The notes: generated from the sequence alone by a model not told the origin. DNA of 64,000 bases from Ramlibacter ginsenosidimutans (GCF_016654015.1 NZ_JAEPWM010000015.1:1-64000), one strand, 5' to 3'; shown: positions 16,873 to 26,049, counted from the first letter of the stretch. Program-made: numbers and translations.

Positions 16873-18098
16873 CACCGATTTATAGCGCGCCCGGGCCGCG
16901 CGAATCCCTGGCCTTGCGCCAGGGCCCGCGTTCGGCCGTGCGCGAGGCCCTGCTGGCGGCGCGCGAGCGCACCTTGCAGCTGGCGCAGGACTATCGCGCG
17001 GCGCTCGGGCCCGAGCCGCACGTGCCGTATGCGCCCGGGCTGAATCCGCCGCTGTGGGAGCTGGGCCACATCGCCTGGTTCCAGGAATGGTGGATCGCGC
17101 GCAATCCCGAGCGGCACCTCGGCGCGGCTGCGAATCCCGAGGTCGCGCGCGCCGCATCGCTGCTCGCCCGGGCGGATGCCTGGTACGACTCCAGCCGGGT
17201 GGCGCATCGCACCCGCTGGGAGCTGCCCTTGCCCGATGCCGCCGGCACGGCGGCCTACCTGGAAAGCACCTTGCACGGAACGCTGGAGCTGCTGGACACC
17301 TTGCCGGAGCGAGCGGACGATGCGGAGCTCTACTTCTTCCGGCTGGTGGCCGCGCACGAGCAGATGCATGCGGAGGCCGCGGTGTACATGGCCGAGGCCC
17401 TCGGCATCCCGGTCGGCGAAAGCGGCGCGCCGCCGCTCGCGCCGCACGGCGGCGAGTTGCAAGTGCCGGCCCAGGTGTTCCGCGTCGGCAGCGGGCCGGG
17501 CGGCTTCGCGTTCGACAACGAGCTGGGTGCGCACGACGTGGAGCTCGCCGCGTTCGCCATCGACGCCGAGCCGCTGACCTGGGGCGCGTTCCTGCCGTTC
17601 GTGGAAGCGGGCGGCTACGAGGAGCTACAGTGGTGGTCGGGCGAAGGCCGCGCCTGGCTGGAGGAGCAGGCGCACCGGCGGCCGGCGGCACTGCGCCGCA
17701 GCGCCACCGGCTGGGAGCGCATTCGCGGGGGCGCCTGGCAGCCGCTGCGCGAGGACGAGGCGGCGGTGCACCTGAATGCGCACGAAGCGCAGGCGTGGTG
17801 CCACTGGGCGGGCCGGCGCCTGCCCACCGAAGCGGAGTGGGAGTGCGCGGCCTTCCAGGCGCCGGGGTTCCGCTGGGGGCAGGTGTGGGAGTGGACTGCC
17901 AGCCGCTTCGAGCCGTACCCGGGCTTCACGCCGCACCCGTACCGCGACTACTCGCAGCCCTGGTTCGGATCGCGGCGGGTGCTGCGCGGCGCCGCGCCGG
18001 CGACAGCGGCGGCGCTGGCGCATGCGCGCTACCGCAACTTCTTCGAGCCGCAGCGGCGCGACGTCTTCGCCGGCTTCCGCACGGTGCGCGTCGGCTGA
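16857..18098 (+). CDS. senA: selenoneine synthase SenA (EgtB-like, DinB + FGE-sulfatase domains)
   Basis: This 413-residue non-haem iron enzyme has an N-terminal DinB-like four-helix domain. Its iron ligands are predicted as His71 (ELGHIAWFQEWW) with His167 and His171 (HEQMH). The C-terminal formylglycine-generating-enzyme-like domain shows RRLPTEAEWECAA, GQVWEWTASRFEPY and FAGFRTVRV. EgtB-type enzymes fuse a thiol donor to hercynine, and SenA uses the SenB selenosugar to give a C-Se bond. The senB/selD neighbours favour SenA over ergothioneine EgtB. No egtD (hercynine-forming) gene is in the window. The ATG at 16857 overlaps the divergent senB start by 16 bases and has no ribosome site. An in-frame GTG at 16938 is an alternative. 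Confidence 0.85.
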   Translation: MGNGTSPIYSAPGPRESLALRQGPRSAVREALLAARERTLQLAQDYRAALGPEPHVPYAPGLNPPLWELGHIAWFQEWWIARNPERHLGAAANPEVARAASLLARADAWYDSSRVAHRTRWELPLPDAAGTAAYLESTLHGTLELLDTLPERADDAELYFFRLVAAHEQMHAEAAVYMAEALGIPVGESGAPPLAPHGGELQVPAQVFRVGSGPGGFAFDNELGAHDVELAAFAIDAEPLTWGAFLPFVEAGGYEELQWWSGEGRAWLEEQAHRRPAALRRSATGWERIRGGAWQPLREDEAAVHLNAHEAQAWCHWAGRRLPTEAEWECAAFQAPGFRWGQVWEWTASRFEPYPGFTPHPYRDYSQPWFGSRRVLRGAAPATAAALAHARYRNFFEPQRRDVFAGFRTVRVG

Positions 18099-18130
18099 GC
18101 GCGTCGGCGTCGGCCGGTGCTGCGCGGCTG

Positions 18131-19336
18131 CTACTTCACCGCCATGGGCTCGCCGAAGCCCTCCCAGGTCTTGCCGTCGAACTTCACCAGCTGCATGGTC
18201 TGGAACGGGGCGTAGTCGTTCGGCCCCGTCTGCGCGACCACGCCCGGCAGCGCCATCGGAATCTGGTAGTTCAGGCTGGCGGCCTGCTTCATCACGTTCT
18301 CGCGCGTGAGGTTGTTGCCGCACTGCCTGAGCACCTGCGCCGTGAGCTGCGCCGCCGCCAGGCCGTACGCCGCGCTGCCGTCCAGGGGATCGACGTCGGG
18401 GGCGTATTTCTTCAGCAGCGCCAGGTAGTCCTTCATCGCGGGGTCGTTCGCCCACTTGGGATCGGTCGGATCCTTGATGTACTGCATCGAGATCAGGCCG
18501 ACGGACTTGTCGAGGCCGGCGGGCTTGAGCACCGAGCCCACGCTGGCCGAGACCTGGTTCAGGTAGTGCACCGGCTTCCAGCCGACGTCGGCCACCTTGC
18601 GGATCGCCTGCGCCGCGAACTTCGGCGTCGTGATGTTGAAGAAGATGTCGGCCCCGGAACCCTGCAGCGTCACGATCTGCGAGTCGACCGTCGGGTCCGT
18701 GACTTCATAGGTCACGGTCTTCACGACCATCGTCTTGCCCTTGTCGCCCAGGCCGTCCATGAAGCCCTTGAGGTAGTCCTTGCCGTAGTCGTCGTTCTGG
18801 TAGAGGATCGCGATCTTCCCGTTGGGGTGGTTGCGCAGGATGTCCTGCGCGTACAGCCGGCCCTCGCTCTGGTAGTTGGGATTGAAGCCCATGGTCCAGG
18901 GGAAGTCCTTCGGGTCGTTCCACTTGGAGGCGCCGGTGGCGAGGAAGAGGTGCGGCACCTTCTTCTGGTTCATGTACTTGTGGATGGCCGAATTCGACGG
19001 CGTTCCCAGCGTGCTGACCGTGAACAGCACCTCGTCCTGCTCCACCAGCCTGCGGATCATCTCCACCGTCTTGGGCGGGCTGTAGCCGTCGTCCAGGCTG
19101 ATGTAGTTGATCTTGCGGCCGTTGATGCCGCCCTGCTCGTTGAGCATCTTGAAGTACGCGGCCTCGACCTTGCCGATCGAGCCGTAGGCGGACGCCGGAC
19201 CGCTGTACGGGATGGTGTTGCCTATCTTGATCTCGGTGTCGCTGGCACCCGGCCCGTACTGCTTCTGGGCGAAGGCCGGCGCCGCCGCGAGCGCGAGCCC
19301 GACGGCGGCCAGTGCGATGCAGTTCTTGATCGACAT
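18131..19336 (-). CDS. periplasmic substrate-binding protein, second liv-type system
   Basis: This 401-residue protein has a Sec signal peptide (MSIKNCIALAAVGLALAAAP, cleavage after AFA near residue 23). The type-I binding fold then starts YGPGASDTEIKIGNTIPYSG, typical of the ABC substrate-binding proteins with a 'GASDTEIKIG' entry. Central motifs GKIAILYQNDDYGKDYLKG fit the LivJ-like group. It is the last gene of a leftward operon livG-livF-livH-livM-livK and converges on senA with a 32-base gap. The ligand is unknown; proximity to selenoneine genes is not evidence for a selenium ligand. Confidence 0.92.
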   Translation of the reverse strand: MSIKNCIALAAVGLALAAAPAFAQKQYGPGASDTEIKIGNTIPYSGPASAYGSIGKVEAAYFKMLNEQGGINGRKINYISLDDGYSPPKTVEMIRRLVEQDEVLFTVSTLGTPSNSAIHKYMNQKKVPHLFLATGASKWNDPKDFPWTMGFNPNYQSEGRLYAQDILRNHPNGKIAILYQNDDYGKDYLKGFMDGLGDKGKTMVVKTVTYEVTDPTVDSQIVTLQGSGADIFFNITTPKFAAQAIRKVADVGWKPVHYLNQVSASVGSVLKPAGLDKSVGLISMQYIKDPTDPKWANDPAMKDYLALLKKYAPDVDPLDGSAAYGLAAAQLTAQVLRQCGNNLTRENVMKQAASLNYQIPMALPGVVAQTGPNDYAPFQTMQLVKFDGKTWEGFGEPMAVK

Positions 19337-19368
19337 GGAGCTTCCTTTCTGGGACACGGGTACGGCAA

Positions 19369-20424
19369 TCACGCCGCGGGAGGATGCCGGCGCGCGCGGC
19401 GCCGCCAGCGCTGCGAGGCCAGGCGCAAGGCGCCCGCGATGCCGGTGGGCATCACGTACATGAAGAGGATCATCAGCGCGCCGTAGATGGCCCACGGCGC
19501 CGCCTTCGAGACCTGGTCGGCGACGTTGGGCACGAACTGGATGAACATCGCGCCCCAGATCGCACCGGTGATGGAGGCCAGGCCGCCCACCACCATGCCC
19601 ACCAGCAGCGAGATGGACAGGAAGATCGTGAAGCTGTCCGGCGCGACGAAGGCCACCGCGATCGCGCCCAGCGCGCCCGCAACACCCGTGAACATCGCGC
19701 TGACCCCGAAGGCGAGCGACTTGTACAGCGCAGTGTCGATGCCCATGGTCGCGGCCGCGATGGGCTGGTCGCGGATCGCGATCAGCGCGCGGCCCACGCG
19801 CCCGCGCAGCAGGTTCCAGCCGAGGATGAACATCAGCACCGTGACGAACAGCGCGAACAGGTAGAACCAGCGATCGGGATTGAGCTTGAGTCCGAACAGC
19901 GAGGCGATCGGCGGGTCGGGCTTGATCAGCGAGATGCCCTGCACGCCGCCGGTCCATTGCTCGAGGTGCTTGTATTTCAGCACCTGCGGCAGCGCCACGC
20001 CCAGCGCGAAGGTGGCCAGCGCGAGGTACACGCCTTCCAGCCGCAGAGCGGGCAGCCCGAACAGGAAGCCCACCACCAGGCACACCAGGCCGGCCGCGGG
20101 GACGCACAGCCAGTAAGGCACGTTGTGCTGGTCCATCAGGATGGCCGTGACGTAGGCTCCGATGGCATAGAACGCGCCGTGCCCCAGCGAGATCTGGCCG
20201 TTGTAACCGGTGAGGATGTTGAGTCCCAGCAAGGCGATCGCGTAGGTCAGCACCATCGAGAACTGGAACACCCGGTAGTTGCTCACCAGGAAGGGCAGGG
20301 CCGCGGCCGCGAGCACGACCAGCACGGCGACGACGGTCCATGCAGGCGACCAGCCGCGGACCGCGCCCGCGGCCTGTGGCGGCGCCAGCGGCGCGAGCTC
20401 GGGGGAGGGCGTGACGGTGCTCAT
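19369..20424 (-). CDS. liv-type ABC transporter permease (LivM), second system
   Basis: This 351-residue polytopic protein has an N-terminal cytoplasmic stretch of about 27 residues and then about nine membrane segments. Family motifs ILTGYNGQISLGHGAFYAIGAY, LALATFALG and the EAA-like loop GRVGRALIAIRDQPIAAATMGI are visible. An Arg-rich C-terminal tail (RWRRRARRHPPAA) is unusual but simply extends the last helix. It starts one base after the livH stop region, so the two are coupled. It forms the pore with the 20426-21298 product. Confidence 0.9.
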   Translation of the reverse strand: MSTVTPSPELAPLAPPQAAGAVRGWSPAWTVVAVLVVLAAAALPFLVSNYRVFQFSMVLTYAIALLGLNILTGYNGQISLGHGAFYAIGAYVTAILMDQHNVPYWLCVPAAGLVCLVVGFLFGLPALRLEGVYLALATFALGVALPQVLKYKHLEQWTGGVQGISLIKPDPPIASLFGLKLNPDRWFYLFALFVTVLMFILGWNLLRGRVGRALIAIRDQPIAAATMGIDTALYKSLAFGVSAMFTGVAGALGAIAVAFVAPDSFTIFLSISLLVGMVVGGLASITGAIWGAMFIQFVPNVADQVSKAAPWAIYGALMILFMYVMPTGIAGALRLASQRWRRRARRHPPAA

Positions 20425-20425
20425 C

Positions 20426-21298
20426 TCAGACCCGCTGCACGATCACGCGGCCGAAGAGGCCCGCGGGCCGCACCACCAGCACGCCCACGATCAGCACGAG
20501 GGCGACCGTGAGCTTCAGCTCGGTGCCGATGACGTAGGCACCCACCAGGTTCTCCAGCACGCCGACGATGAAGCCGCCCGCCACGGCGCCGCCGGGGCTG
20601 TCGATGCCGCCCACGAGCGCCGCTGCGAACGCGTACAGGATCACGCCCGTCATCATGTTCGGGTCGAGGAAGACCACGGGCGCGACCATCATCCCGGCCG
20701 TCGCACCGATGGCGGAGGCGAGGCCCCAGCCCAGCGCCAGCATCCAGCCGACGCGGATGCCCACCAGCCGGCTCGAGTCCGGGTTCTGCGCCGCCGCGCG
20801 CATGGCGAGCCCGAGCGGCGTGAACCGGAAGAAGGCGTACACCAGCAGGAGCACCACCATGGTCACGCAGATGGAGCCCAGCTCGTGGGCGGAGACGATG
20901 TGCAGCCCGAACGGCGCCGCGCTGGGGAAGGGGCTCGGGAAGGACTTGATCGTGTACGTGAAGATCCAGCCGGCCAGGCTGTTGAGGATCAGGATCAGCC
21001 CGATGAACACCACCACCACCGTGAGCACGGGCGCGCGTTCGACCGGGCGGATCAGGATGCGTTCGATCGCGACGCCCAGCACGAAGGAGAGGACGACCGT
21101 CGCGAAGAACGCCGTCCAGTACGGCCAGCCCGCCTGGATCATCGTCCAGCACAGGTAGGTGGCGAACATCGCGAGCTCGCCCTGCGCGAAGTTCACCAGC
21201 CGGGTGGCGTTGTGGATCATCACCAGCGCGAGCGCCAGGCTCGCATAGATGCCGCCGGTGGCGAGTCCCGCGACGACCTGGTGCAGGAAGGCTTCCAT
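20426..21298 (-). CDS. liv-type ABC transporter permease (LivH), second system
   Basis: This 290-residue membrane protein starts MEAFLHQVVAGLATGGIYAS. LivH hallmarks are NFAQGELAMFATYL, the cytoplasmic loop TPLGLAMRAAAQNPDSSRLVGI, and the C-terminus VVRPAGLFGRVIV. It is shorter than LivM, as expected for the class. Nine bases separate its start from the livF stop upstream. Together with LivM it forms the heterodimeric channel of this importer. Confidence 0.92.
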   Translation of the reverse strand: MEAFLHQVVAGLATGGIYASLALALVMIHNATRLVNFAQGELAMFATYLCWTMIQAGWPYWTAFFATVVLSFVLGVAIERILIRPVERAPVLTVVVVFIGLILILNSLAGWIFTYTIKSFPSPFPSAAPFGLHIVSAHELGSICVTMVVLLLVYAFFRFTPLGLAMRAAAQNPDSSRLVGIRVGWMLALGWGLASAIGATAGMMVAPVVFLDPNMMTGVILYAFAAALVGGIDSPGGAVAGGFIVGVLENLVGAYVIGTELKLTVALVLIVGVLVVRPAGLFGRVIVQRV

Positions 21299-21307
21299 GC
21301 GGCTCCT

Positions 21308-22024
21308 TCAGTATCCGAGGTAGGCGCGGCGCACCGCGTCGTCGTCCATCAGCTCGCGGCTGGCGCCCGAGCGCACGATGGTGCCGGTCTCCAGCAGGTG
21401 CGCGTGGTCCGCCAGCCGCAGGGCCATGGCGGCGTTCTGTTCCACCAGCAGGATGGTGACCTGCTGCGACCGGTTGATCTCGCGCATGACCTCGAAGATC
21501 TCCTTCACTACCAGCGGCGCGAGCCCGAACGACGGCTCGTCCAGCAGCAGCAGGCGCGGGCGCAGCATCAGCGCACGCGCGACGGCCAGCATCTGCTGCT
21601 GTCCGCCGGACAGCGTGCCGGCCTGCTGCCGCCGCCGCTCCGCCAGGATTGGGAACAGCCGGTACATGCGCTCGTAGTCCTGCGCGATGCCGGCACGGTC
21701 GCGGCGGGCGTAGGCGCCCAGGCGCAGGTTCTCCTCGGTCGTGAGGTCGGTGAAGGTGCCGCGCCCGTCCGGCACGTGCGCGACGCCCAGGCGCACGATG
21801 TCCTCGGTGGACTTGCCGGTGATGCGCTGGCCTTCGAACAGCACTTCGCCGCTGGTGCGCACCATGCCGCACAGCGCCCGCAAGGTCGTGGTCTTGCCCG
21901 CGCCGTTGGCGCCCAGCAGCGCGGTGATGCTGCCCTCGGGAATGGCGAAGTCCAGGCCATGCAGGACCTCGGTGGGACCGTAGCCTGCACGCAGCTGGCG
22001 CACTTCGAGCAGCGGGGCGGCCAT
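21308..22024 (-). CDS. liv-type ABC transporter ATP-binding protein (LivF), second system
   Basis: This 238-residue ATPase has canonical Walker A GANGAGKTTT, signature LSGGQQQMLAVARAL, Walker B LLLLDEPSFGLAPL and switch VEQNAAMA. Unlike the LivF of the first operon, it keeps the Walker A Lys. Its ATG overlaps the livG stop by one base (TGATG). The N-terminal strand PLLEVRQLRAGYG starts right after the initiator, supporting this start. Confidence 0.92.
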   Translation of the reverse strand: MAAPLLEVRQLRAGYGPTEVLHGLDFAIPEGSITALLGANGAGKTTTLRALCGMVRTSGEVLFEGQRITGKSTEDIVRLGVAHVPDGRGTFTDLTTEENLRLGAYARRDRAGIAQDYERMYRLFPILAERRRQQAGTLSGGQQQMLAVARALMLRPRLLLLDEPSFGLAPLVVKEIFEVMREINRSQQVTILLVEQNAAMALRLADHAHLLETGTIVRSGASRELMDDDAVRRAYLGY

Positions 22025-22836
22025 CAGCTCTCGGTCCCCAGGTAGGCCTGGATCACTTCGGGGTGCGCACGCACCTGCGCCGGTGTGCCCTCGGCGATCT
22101 TGCGTCCGAAGTTCAGGGCGACGACGTGGTCGGACACGCTCATCACGAGGCCCATGTGGTGTTCGACCAGCAGCACGGTCAGGTGGAACTGGTCGCGGAT
22201 GCGCCGGATGAGCGTCCCCAGCGCGCCGACTTCCTCGTGGTTCAGGCCGGCCGCGGGTTCGTCCAGCAGCAGCAGCCGGGGTTCGCTCGCGAGCGCCCGG
22301 CCCAATTCCACGCGCTTGCGCGAGCCGAAGGGCAGCTCCGCCACGCGCGTGTCGGCGACCGGCTCCAGCCCGAGGAAGCGCACCAGCTCGCGAGCGCGGC
22401 GGGACGAATCCTCTTCCTCCGCCGCGACGCCGGGCAGCCGCAGCGCGTTGGCGAGGAAGCCCTTGCGGGTGCGCGCATGGCGGCCGACCTTGATGTTGTC
22501 GAGCACGCTCATGCTGCCGAAGAGAGCGAGGTTCTGGAAGGTGCGACCGATGCCCAGGCCGGCGACCTGGTGGCGCGCCACGGATTCCAGCGGCTGGCCG
22601 TCGAAGCGGATGCGGCCCTCGCTGTAGCCGTAGAGCCGCGACAGGCAGTTGAACAGGGTCGTCTTGCCGGCGCCGTTCGGGCCGATCAGGCCCGCGACCT
22701 GGCCGCGCTGCACGTCGAAGGAAACGCCGTCGAGCGCGGTGATGCCGCCGAAGCGCACGCAGAGGTCTCGCACGGAAAGCAGCGGCGCTTCCGCGGGGGC
22801 GGCGGCAACCAAACGCGCTTCCTCGTGTACCTGCAT
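22024..22836 (-). CDS. liv-type ABC transporter ATP-binding protein (LivG), second system
   Basis: The 270-residue reading from the ATG at 22836 (MQVHEEARLV) is preferred over an upstream one at 22878 that adds 14 residues of Pro/Arg-rich sequence. Walker A GPNGAGKTTL, LivG-type signature LPFGSRKRVELGRAL, Walker B LLLLDEPAAGLNHEE and LVEHHMGLVMSV are all present. It is the first gene of the second liv operon. The upstream 120 bases before the DUF1345 gene must contain the promoter. Confidence 0.92.
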   Translation of the reverse strand: MQVHEEARLVAAAPAEAPLLSVRDLCVRFGGITALDGVSFDVQRGQVAGLIGPNGAGKTTLFNCLSRLYGYSEGRIRFDGQPLESVARHQVAGLGIGRTFQNLALFGSMSVLDNIKVGRHARTRKGFLANALRLPGVAAEEEDSSRRARELVRFLGLEPVADTRVAELPFGSRKRVELGRALASEPRLLLLDEPAAGLNHEEVGALGTLIRRIRDQFHLTVLLVEHHMGLVMSVSDHVVALNFGRKIAEGTPAQVRAHPEVIQAYLGTES

Positions 22837-22953
22837 GTGCGGACCTCGGGACGGCGGGAGAGGCCTGCATGCTTCCACGCAAAGCCGGAGCCGGCGGCTG
22901 GTGTTTTCCCGCAGGCTGTCGCGCAGGCTACGCCGGCGGCGCCGGCGCTGCGA

Positions 22954-23643
22954 TCAGCCCATCGCGCCCGCGGCGACGTTGATCGACAGCGCCAGCAGGC
23001 TCGCGTTGAAGAAGAACGAGACGATGCAGTGCACGGTGCCGACCGGGCGCAGGGTCGACCCCTCGAAGCTGATGTCGGCGGTCTGCGCGGAGGTGCCGAT
23101 GACGCAGGAAAAATGGAAGAAGTCGGCGTACAGGGGATCGGGCGTGCCGGGGAAGTCCAGCGGGTCGGGTGCGCCGCTGAGCCGCGCCAGGTAGAAGTCG
23201 TGCGCGTAGTGCAGCGCGAAGACGGTCTGCGTGAACAGCCAGGAGCTCACGATGGTCAGCGCCGACAGCGCGATGTGCAGCACGCGCGTGCTGCCGTGCT
23301 GGCTCTTCACCAGCGTGAGCTGGGTGCCGACGGCCAGCATCACTGCGACGGCCGCGAGCACGACCACCACGAGGATGGTCACGCGTCCCTGGTCCTGCGT
23401 CAGGGCGCGGCGCTTGATGGCGTCGATGTCCGTGGTGTGCGCCAGCTGCCATGTGAGCGCCAGGTTCATCAGCGCGCCGGCGTTCCAGGCGATCAGCGTG
23501 GATGCCGCGCCGGAGAGCCGTCCCGACATGGCGACGATCACGTACACGGCGAGGCCGAAGACCACCGAGGACAGCAGGCGTGGCCGCGCCCGCAGGGCCG
23601 GCCAGAGGCGGGCGTGCTTGCGTTCCGCGGGCTTCGACGTCAT
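22954..23643 (-). CDS. DUF1345 family membrane protein
   Basis: This 229-residue inner-membrane protein has about five hydrophobic segments. The segments ALHYAHDFYLAR, LYADFFHFSCVIGTSAQTADI and VSFFFNASLLALSIN are characteristic of the DUF1345 family. Function of the family is unknown; a phosphatase- or transporter-like role has not been shown. The start at 23643 (MTSKPAERK) avoids 19 hydrophilic residues of a longer frame. A monocistronic arrangement is likely, since it is preceded by a gap of about 160 bases. Confidence 0.85.
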   Translation of the reverse strand: MTSKPAERKHARLWPALRARPRLLSSVVFGLAVYVIVAMSGRLSGAASTLIAWNAGALMNLALTWQLAHTTDIDAIKRRALTQDQGRVTILVVVVLAAVAVMLAVGTQLTLVKSQHGSTRVLHIALSALTIVSSWLFTQTVFALHYAHDFYLARLSGAPDPLDFPGTPDPLYADFFHFSCVIGTSAQTADISFEGSTLRPVGTVHCIVSFFFNASLLALSINVAAGAMG

Positions 23644-23801
23644 CGCGGGCTTCCCGTCAGCTGCGGGCGCTCTGTGAAAGGATGGGGCATCAGGGCGCAC
23701 ATTATGGGAGCGCGCGCCGGCCCGGGGCAGCCCCGCGCGTCAGGCGAGGGCGTCCGCGTTCGGCGTCGTGAAGCCGACGCGGTCCGGCGCGCGCCGCCTG
23801 G

Positions 23802-24353
23802 TCAGCCGCGGCGCGGCCACATGCGATCGAACACGCGGTCGCGGTCGACCAGCAGGTGCTTGAAGCCGCCCAGCACGTGCAGCGACACGAGCACCACCAG
23901 GGTCCAGACCAGGATCTCGTGGAAGCCGAAGAACTGTTCGGCCGTGTCGCGCACGGGCGTGAGGCCGGCGTTCGTCGACGGGCCGAAGAAATGCAGGCCC
24001 GCCTTGCTGTACACCGAACCGATGATGCCGGTCAGCGGGAGCAGCACCATGACCAGGTAGAGCAGCCACTGCACGATGTGCGAGAGCCTGGCCTGCCACG
24101 GCGGCACGCCGGCGGGCAGCGGCTCGGGCCGGTGGAAGATGCGCCAGAGCACGCGCAGCAGCACCAGCGTCGCCAGGATCAGGCCGACGGACTGGTGCAG
24201 GTTGATCCAGGCGCGGCCGCCCGGCTCGTGTTCCACCGTCATCATCCACCAGCCCAGGCCGGCCATGAAGACGATCAGCGCGGCCAGCACCCAGTGCAGG
24301 ACGATCGCAGGAGTGGAATAGCGCCAGGGCGTGGAAGCTTGCACAGAGGGCAT
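23802..24353 (-). CDS. cytochrome b561 family protein
   Basis: This 183-residue protein has four predicted membrane helices. Histidines are placed as haem ligands in LHWVLAALIVFMAGLGWW (helix 1), INLHQSVGLILATLVLLRV (helix 2), and FHEILVWTLVVLVSLHVLGG (helix 4). This matches bacterial CybB-type b561, which exchanges electrons between quinones and periplasmic acceptors such as superoxide. Length agrees with E. coli CybB (176). It is close to the MFS gene upstream (20 bases between them), so the two are probably co-transcribed leftward. Confidence 0.9.
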   Translation of the reverse strand: MPSVQASTPWRYSTPAIVLHWVLAALIVFMAGLGWWMMTVEHEPGGRAWINLHQSVGLILATLVLLRVLWRIFHRPEPLPAGVPPWQARLSHIVQWLLYLVMVLLPLTGIIGSVYSKAGLHFFGPSTNAGLTPVRDTAEQFFGFHEILVWTLVVLVSLHVLGGFKHLLVDRDRVFDRMWPRRG

Positions 24354-24373
24354 GGTCTCTTTTTTCTCCAGGG

Positions 24374-25957
24374 TCAACGATTCGCTTGGGCGGCGTGCTT
24401 GCGCAGGTCCATGCAAGGCGCGCGCGCGGCGGCCAGGGCCCCCAGCCCGGCGAACACTGCCAGGGCGCCGAAGACGATCCGGAACGCGTGCGCCACGTGT
24501 GCGGGGTCCAGGCCCTGCAGATGCAGGCTTTCGCCGATCGCGCTGCCTTGCGGGCGCAGCAGGATGAAGGCCAGCCCGCCGAACGCCGCGGTGCCGAGTG
24601 TCGCACCGGTGGACCGCGTGAGCGACAGCAGGGCCGATGCCGCGCCCAGGCGCTCCCGCCCGGCGAGGATCTGGGTGGCGAGCTGCGCGCTCGGCATCAC
24701 GGTGCCCAAGCCCAGGCCGCAGACGGCCGCCGCCACGGTGATGATCCACGGCACCGGCGGCAGCAGGGCCAGCGCCAGCACCGCGAGCGCAGCGGCGCCC
24801 ATGCCCCAGGGCGGCAGCTTGCCGCTGATGCCGGTGCGGGCGCTCACGCGGCTGTTGAGGGTCGATCCCGCGACCAGGCCGCCCGTGAGCGGCAGCAGCT
24901 GCAGGCCGGCGTCGAGCGCGTTCGAGTGATGCGCCACCTGCAGGTAGATCGGCAGCAGGAACAGCAGGCCGAACATGGTGCCTGCGAAGGCAACGACGGA
25001 GGCGCAGATCCAGGGCACGCTCGGCAAGCGCAGGATGGCCAGGGGCAAAAAGGCGTTCGGATGGCGGCGCTGCTGGCCCGCGAGCAGGACGCCGGACACC
25101 AGCGCCACGGCGGCGAAGGCCGCGCTCGCGATCGACACGAAGGGGAAGCCATGGCCCACCTCGCCGAACCACAGGAGCGCGCTGGCCGCGCAGACCACGA
25201 ACAGGGCGAAACCCGCGGGATCGTACGGCGCGTGCCGCGCAGGCGATGGCTGGGGCTTGGGCAGGCGGGTGATCCGCCACGCGGCGAGCACGGCGAGCGG
25301 CAGGTTGGCGAGGAACAGCCAGCGCCAGTCGCCGTGGTGCACGACGAAGCCGCCGATCAAGGGTCCGCCGACGCTGGACACCGTGAAGATCAGCGCGAAG
25401 TAGCCCTGGTAGCGGGGCCGCTCCCAGGGCGGAACGAGTTCGCCGATCAGCGACTGCGACAGCACCATCAGGCCGCCGCCTCCGAGTCCCTGCAGCACGC
25501 GTGCCGCGATCAGCAGGCGCATGGTGGGCGCCACGGTGCAGGCCAGCGAGCCGAGTGCGAAGATCGTGAGGGCCAGCAGCATCACGTTGCGGCGGCCGAA
25601 GCGGTCACCGAGCCGTCCGTACAGCGGCGCCGTGATGGTCGCGGCGAGCAGGTAGCCCGCGGCGATCCAGGAGGTCTCGCTCAGCCCGCCCAGTTCCTGC
25701 GCGATGCGCGGCGTGGCGGTGACCAGCAGCGTCTGGTCCACCGCGCCCATGAACATGGGCAGCATCACCGCGCTGAACAGCGCGGTGAAGGTCGTCAGTT
25801 CGGTGGGCGCGGCCGTGGGCTGCTCGGCGGCCTGCGGGCCGAAGTGCGAGTCTTCGTGGCCCGTCGTCGAGGAAGGCAGGCTGCCCTCCGAGACCAGGTC
25901 CGGCGCCTCCGTGTCCGCAGCGTCGGCGGCCGCCTGGGTTTGCTCTTCTTCGCTCAC
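24374..25957 (-). CDS. MFS transporter, DHA2-type drug/H+ antiporter
   Basis: This 527-residue membrane protein has a hydrophilic N-terminal tail of about 50 residues and then about 14 hydrophobic segments, as in EmrB/QacA-type DHA2 exporters. The motif-A-like loop APLYGRLGDRFGRRNVML and the motif-C-like GPLIGGFVVHHGDWRWLFLANLP are clear. Substrate is unknown. A gap of about 90 bases to the divergent aldo/keto reductase carries promoters for both directions. No dedicated TetR/MarR regulator is adjacent. Confidence 0.92.
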   Translation of the reverse strand: MSEEEQTQAAADAADTEAPDLVSEGSLPSSTTGHEDSHFGPQAAEQPTAAPTELTTFTALFSAVMLPMFMGAVDQTLLVTATPRIAQELGGLSETSWIAAGYLLAATITAPLYGRLGDRFGRRNVMLLALTIFALGSLACTVAPTMRLLIAARVLQGLGGGGLMVLSQSLIGELVPPWERPRYQGYFALIFTVSSVGGPLIGGFVVHHGDWRWLFLANLPLAVLAAWRITRLPKPQPSPARHAPYDPAGFALFVVCAASALLWFGEVGHGFPFVSIASAAFAAVALVSGVLLAGQQRRHPNAFLPLAILRLPSVPWICASVVAFAGTMFGLLFLLPIYLQVAHHSNALDAGLQLLPLTGGLVAGSTLNSRVSARTGISGKLPPWGMGAAALAVLALALLPPVPWIITVAAAVCGLGLGTVMPSAQLATQILAGRERLGAASALLSLTRSTGATLGTAAFGGLAFILLRPQGSAIGESLHLQGLDPAHVAHAFRIVFGALAVFAGLGALAAARAPCMDLRKHAAQANR

Positions 25958-26049
25958 CCGGCGATGCTACGCGAGCGGAACGCCGCTTGCAGCGAGGAGT
26001 CGGCGGGCTCCTACAGACATTCGCCGCAAACCTGACCGGAATCCAATCC

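Noticed and set aside
16857..18098. EgtB for ergothioneine or a sulfatase-modifying enzyme
   Set aside because: Domain set alone fits EgtB too, but coupling with senB and a selD homologue and absence of egtD nearby favour SenA. Kept as an alternative only.
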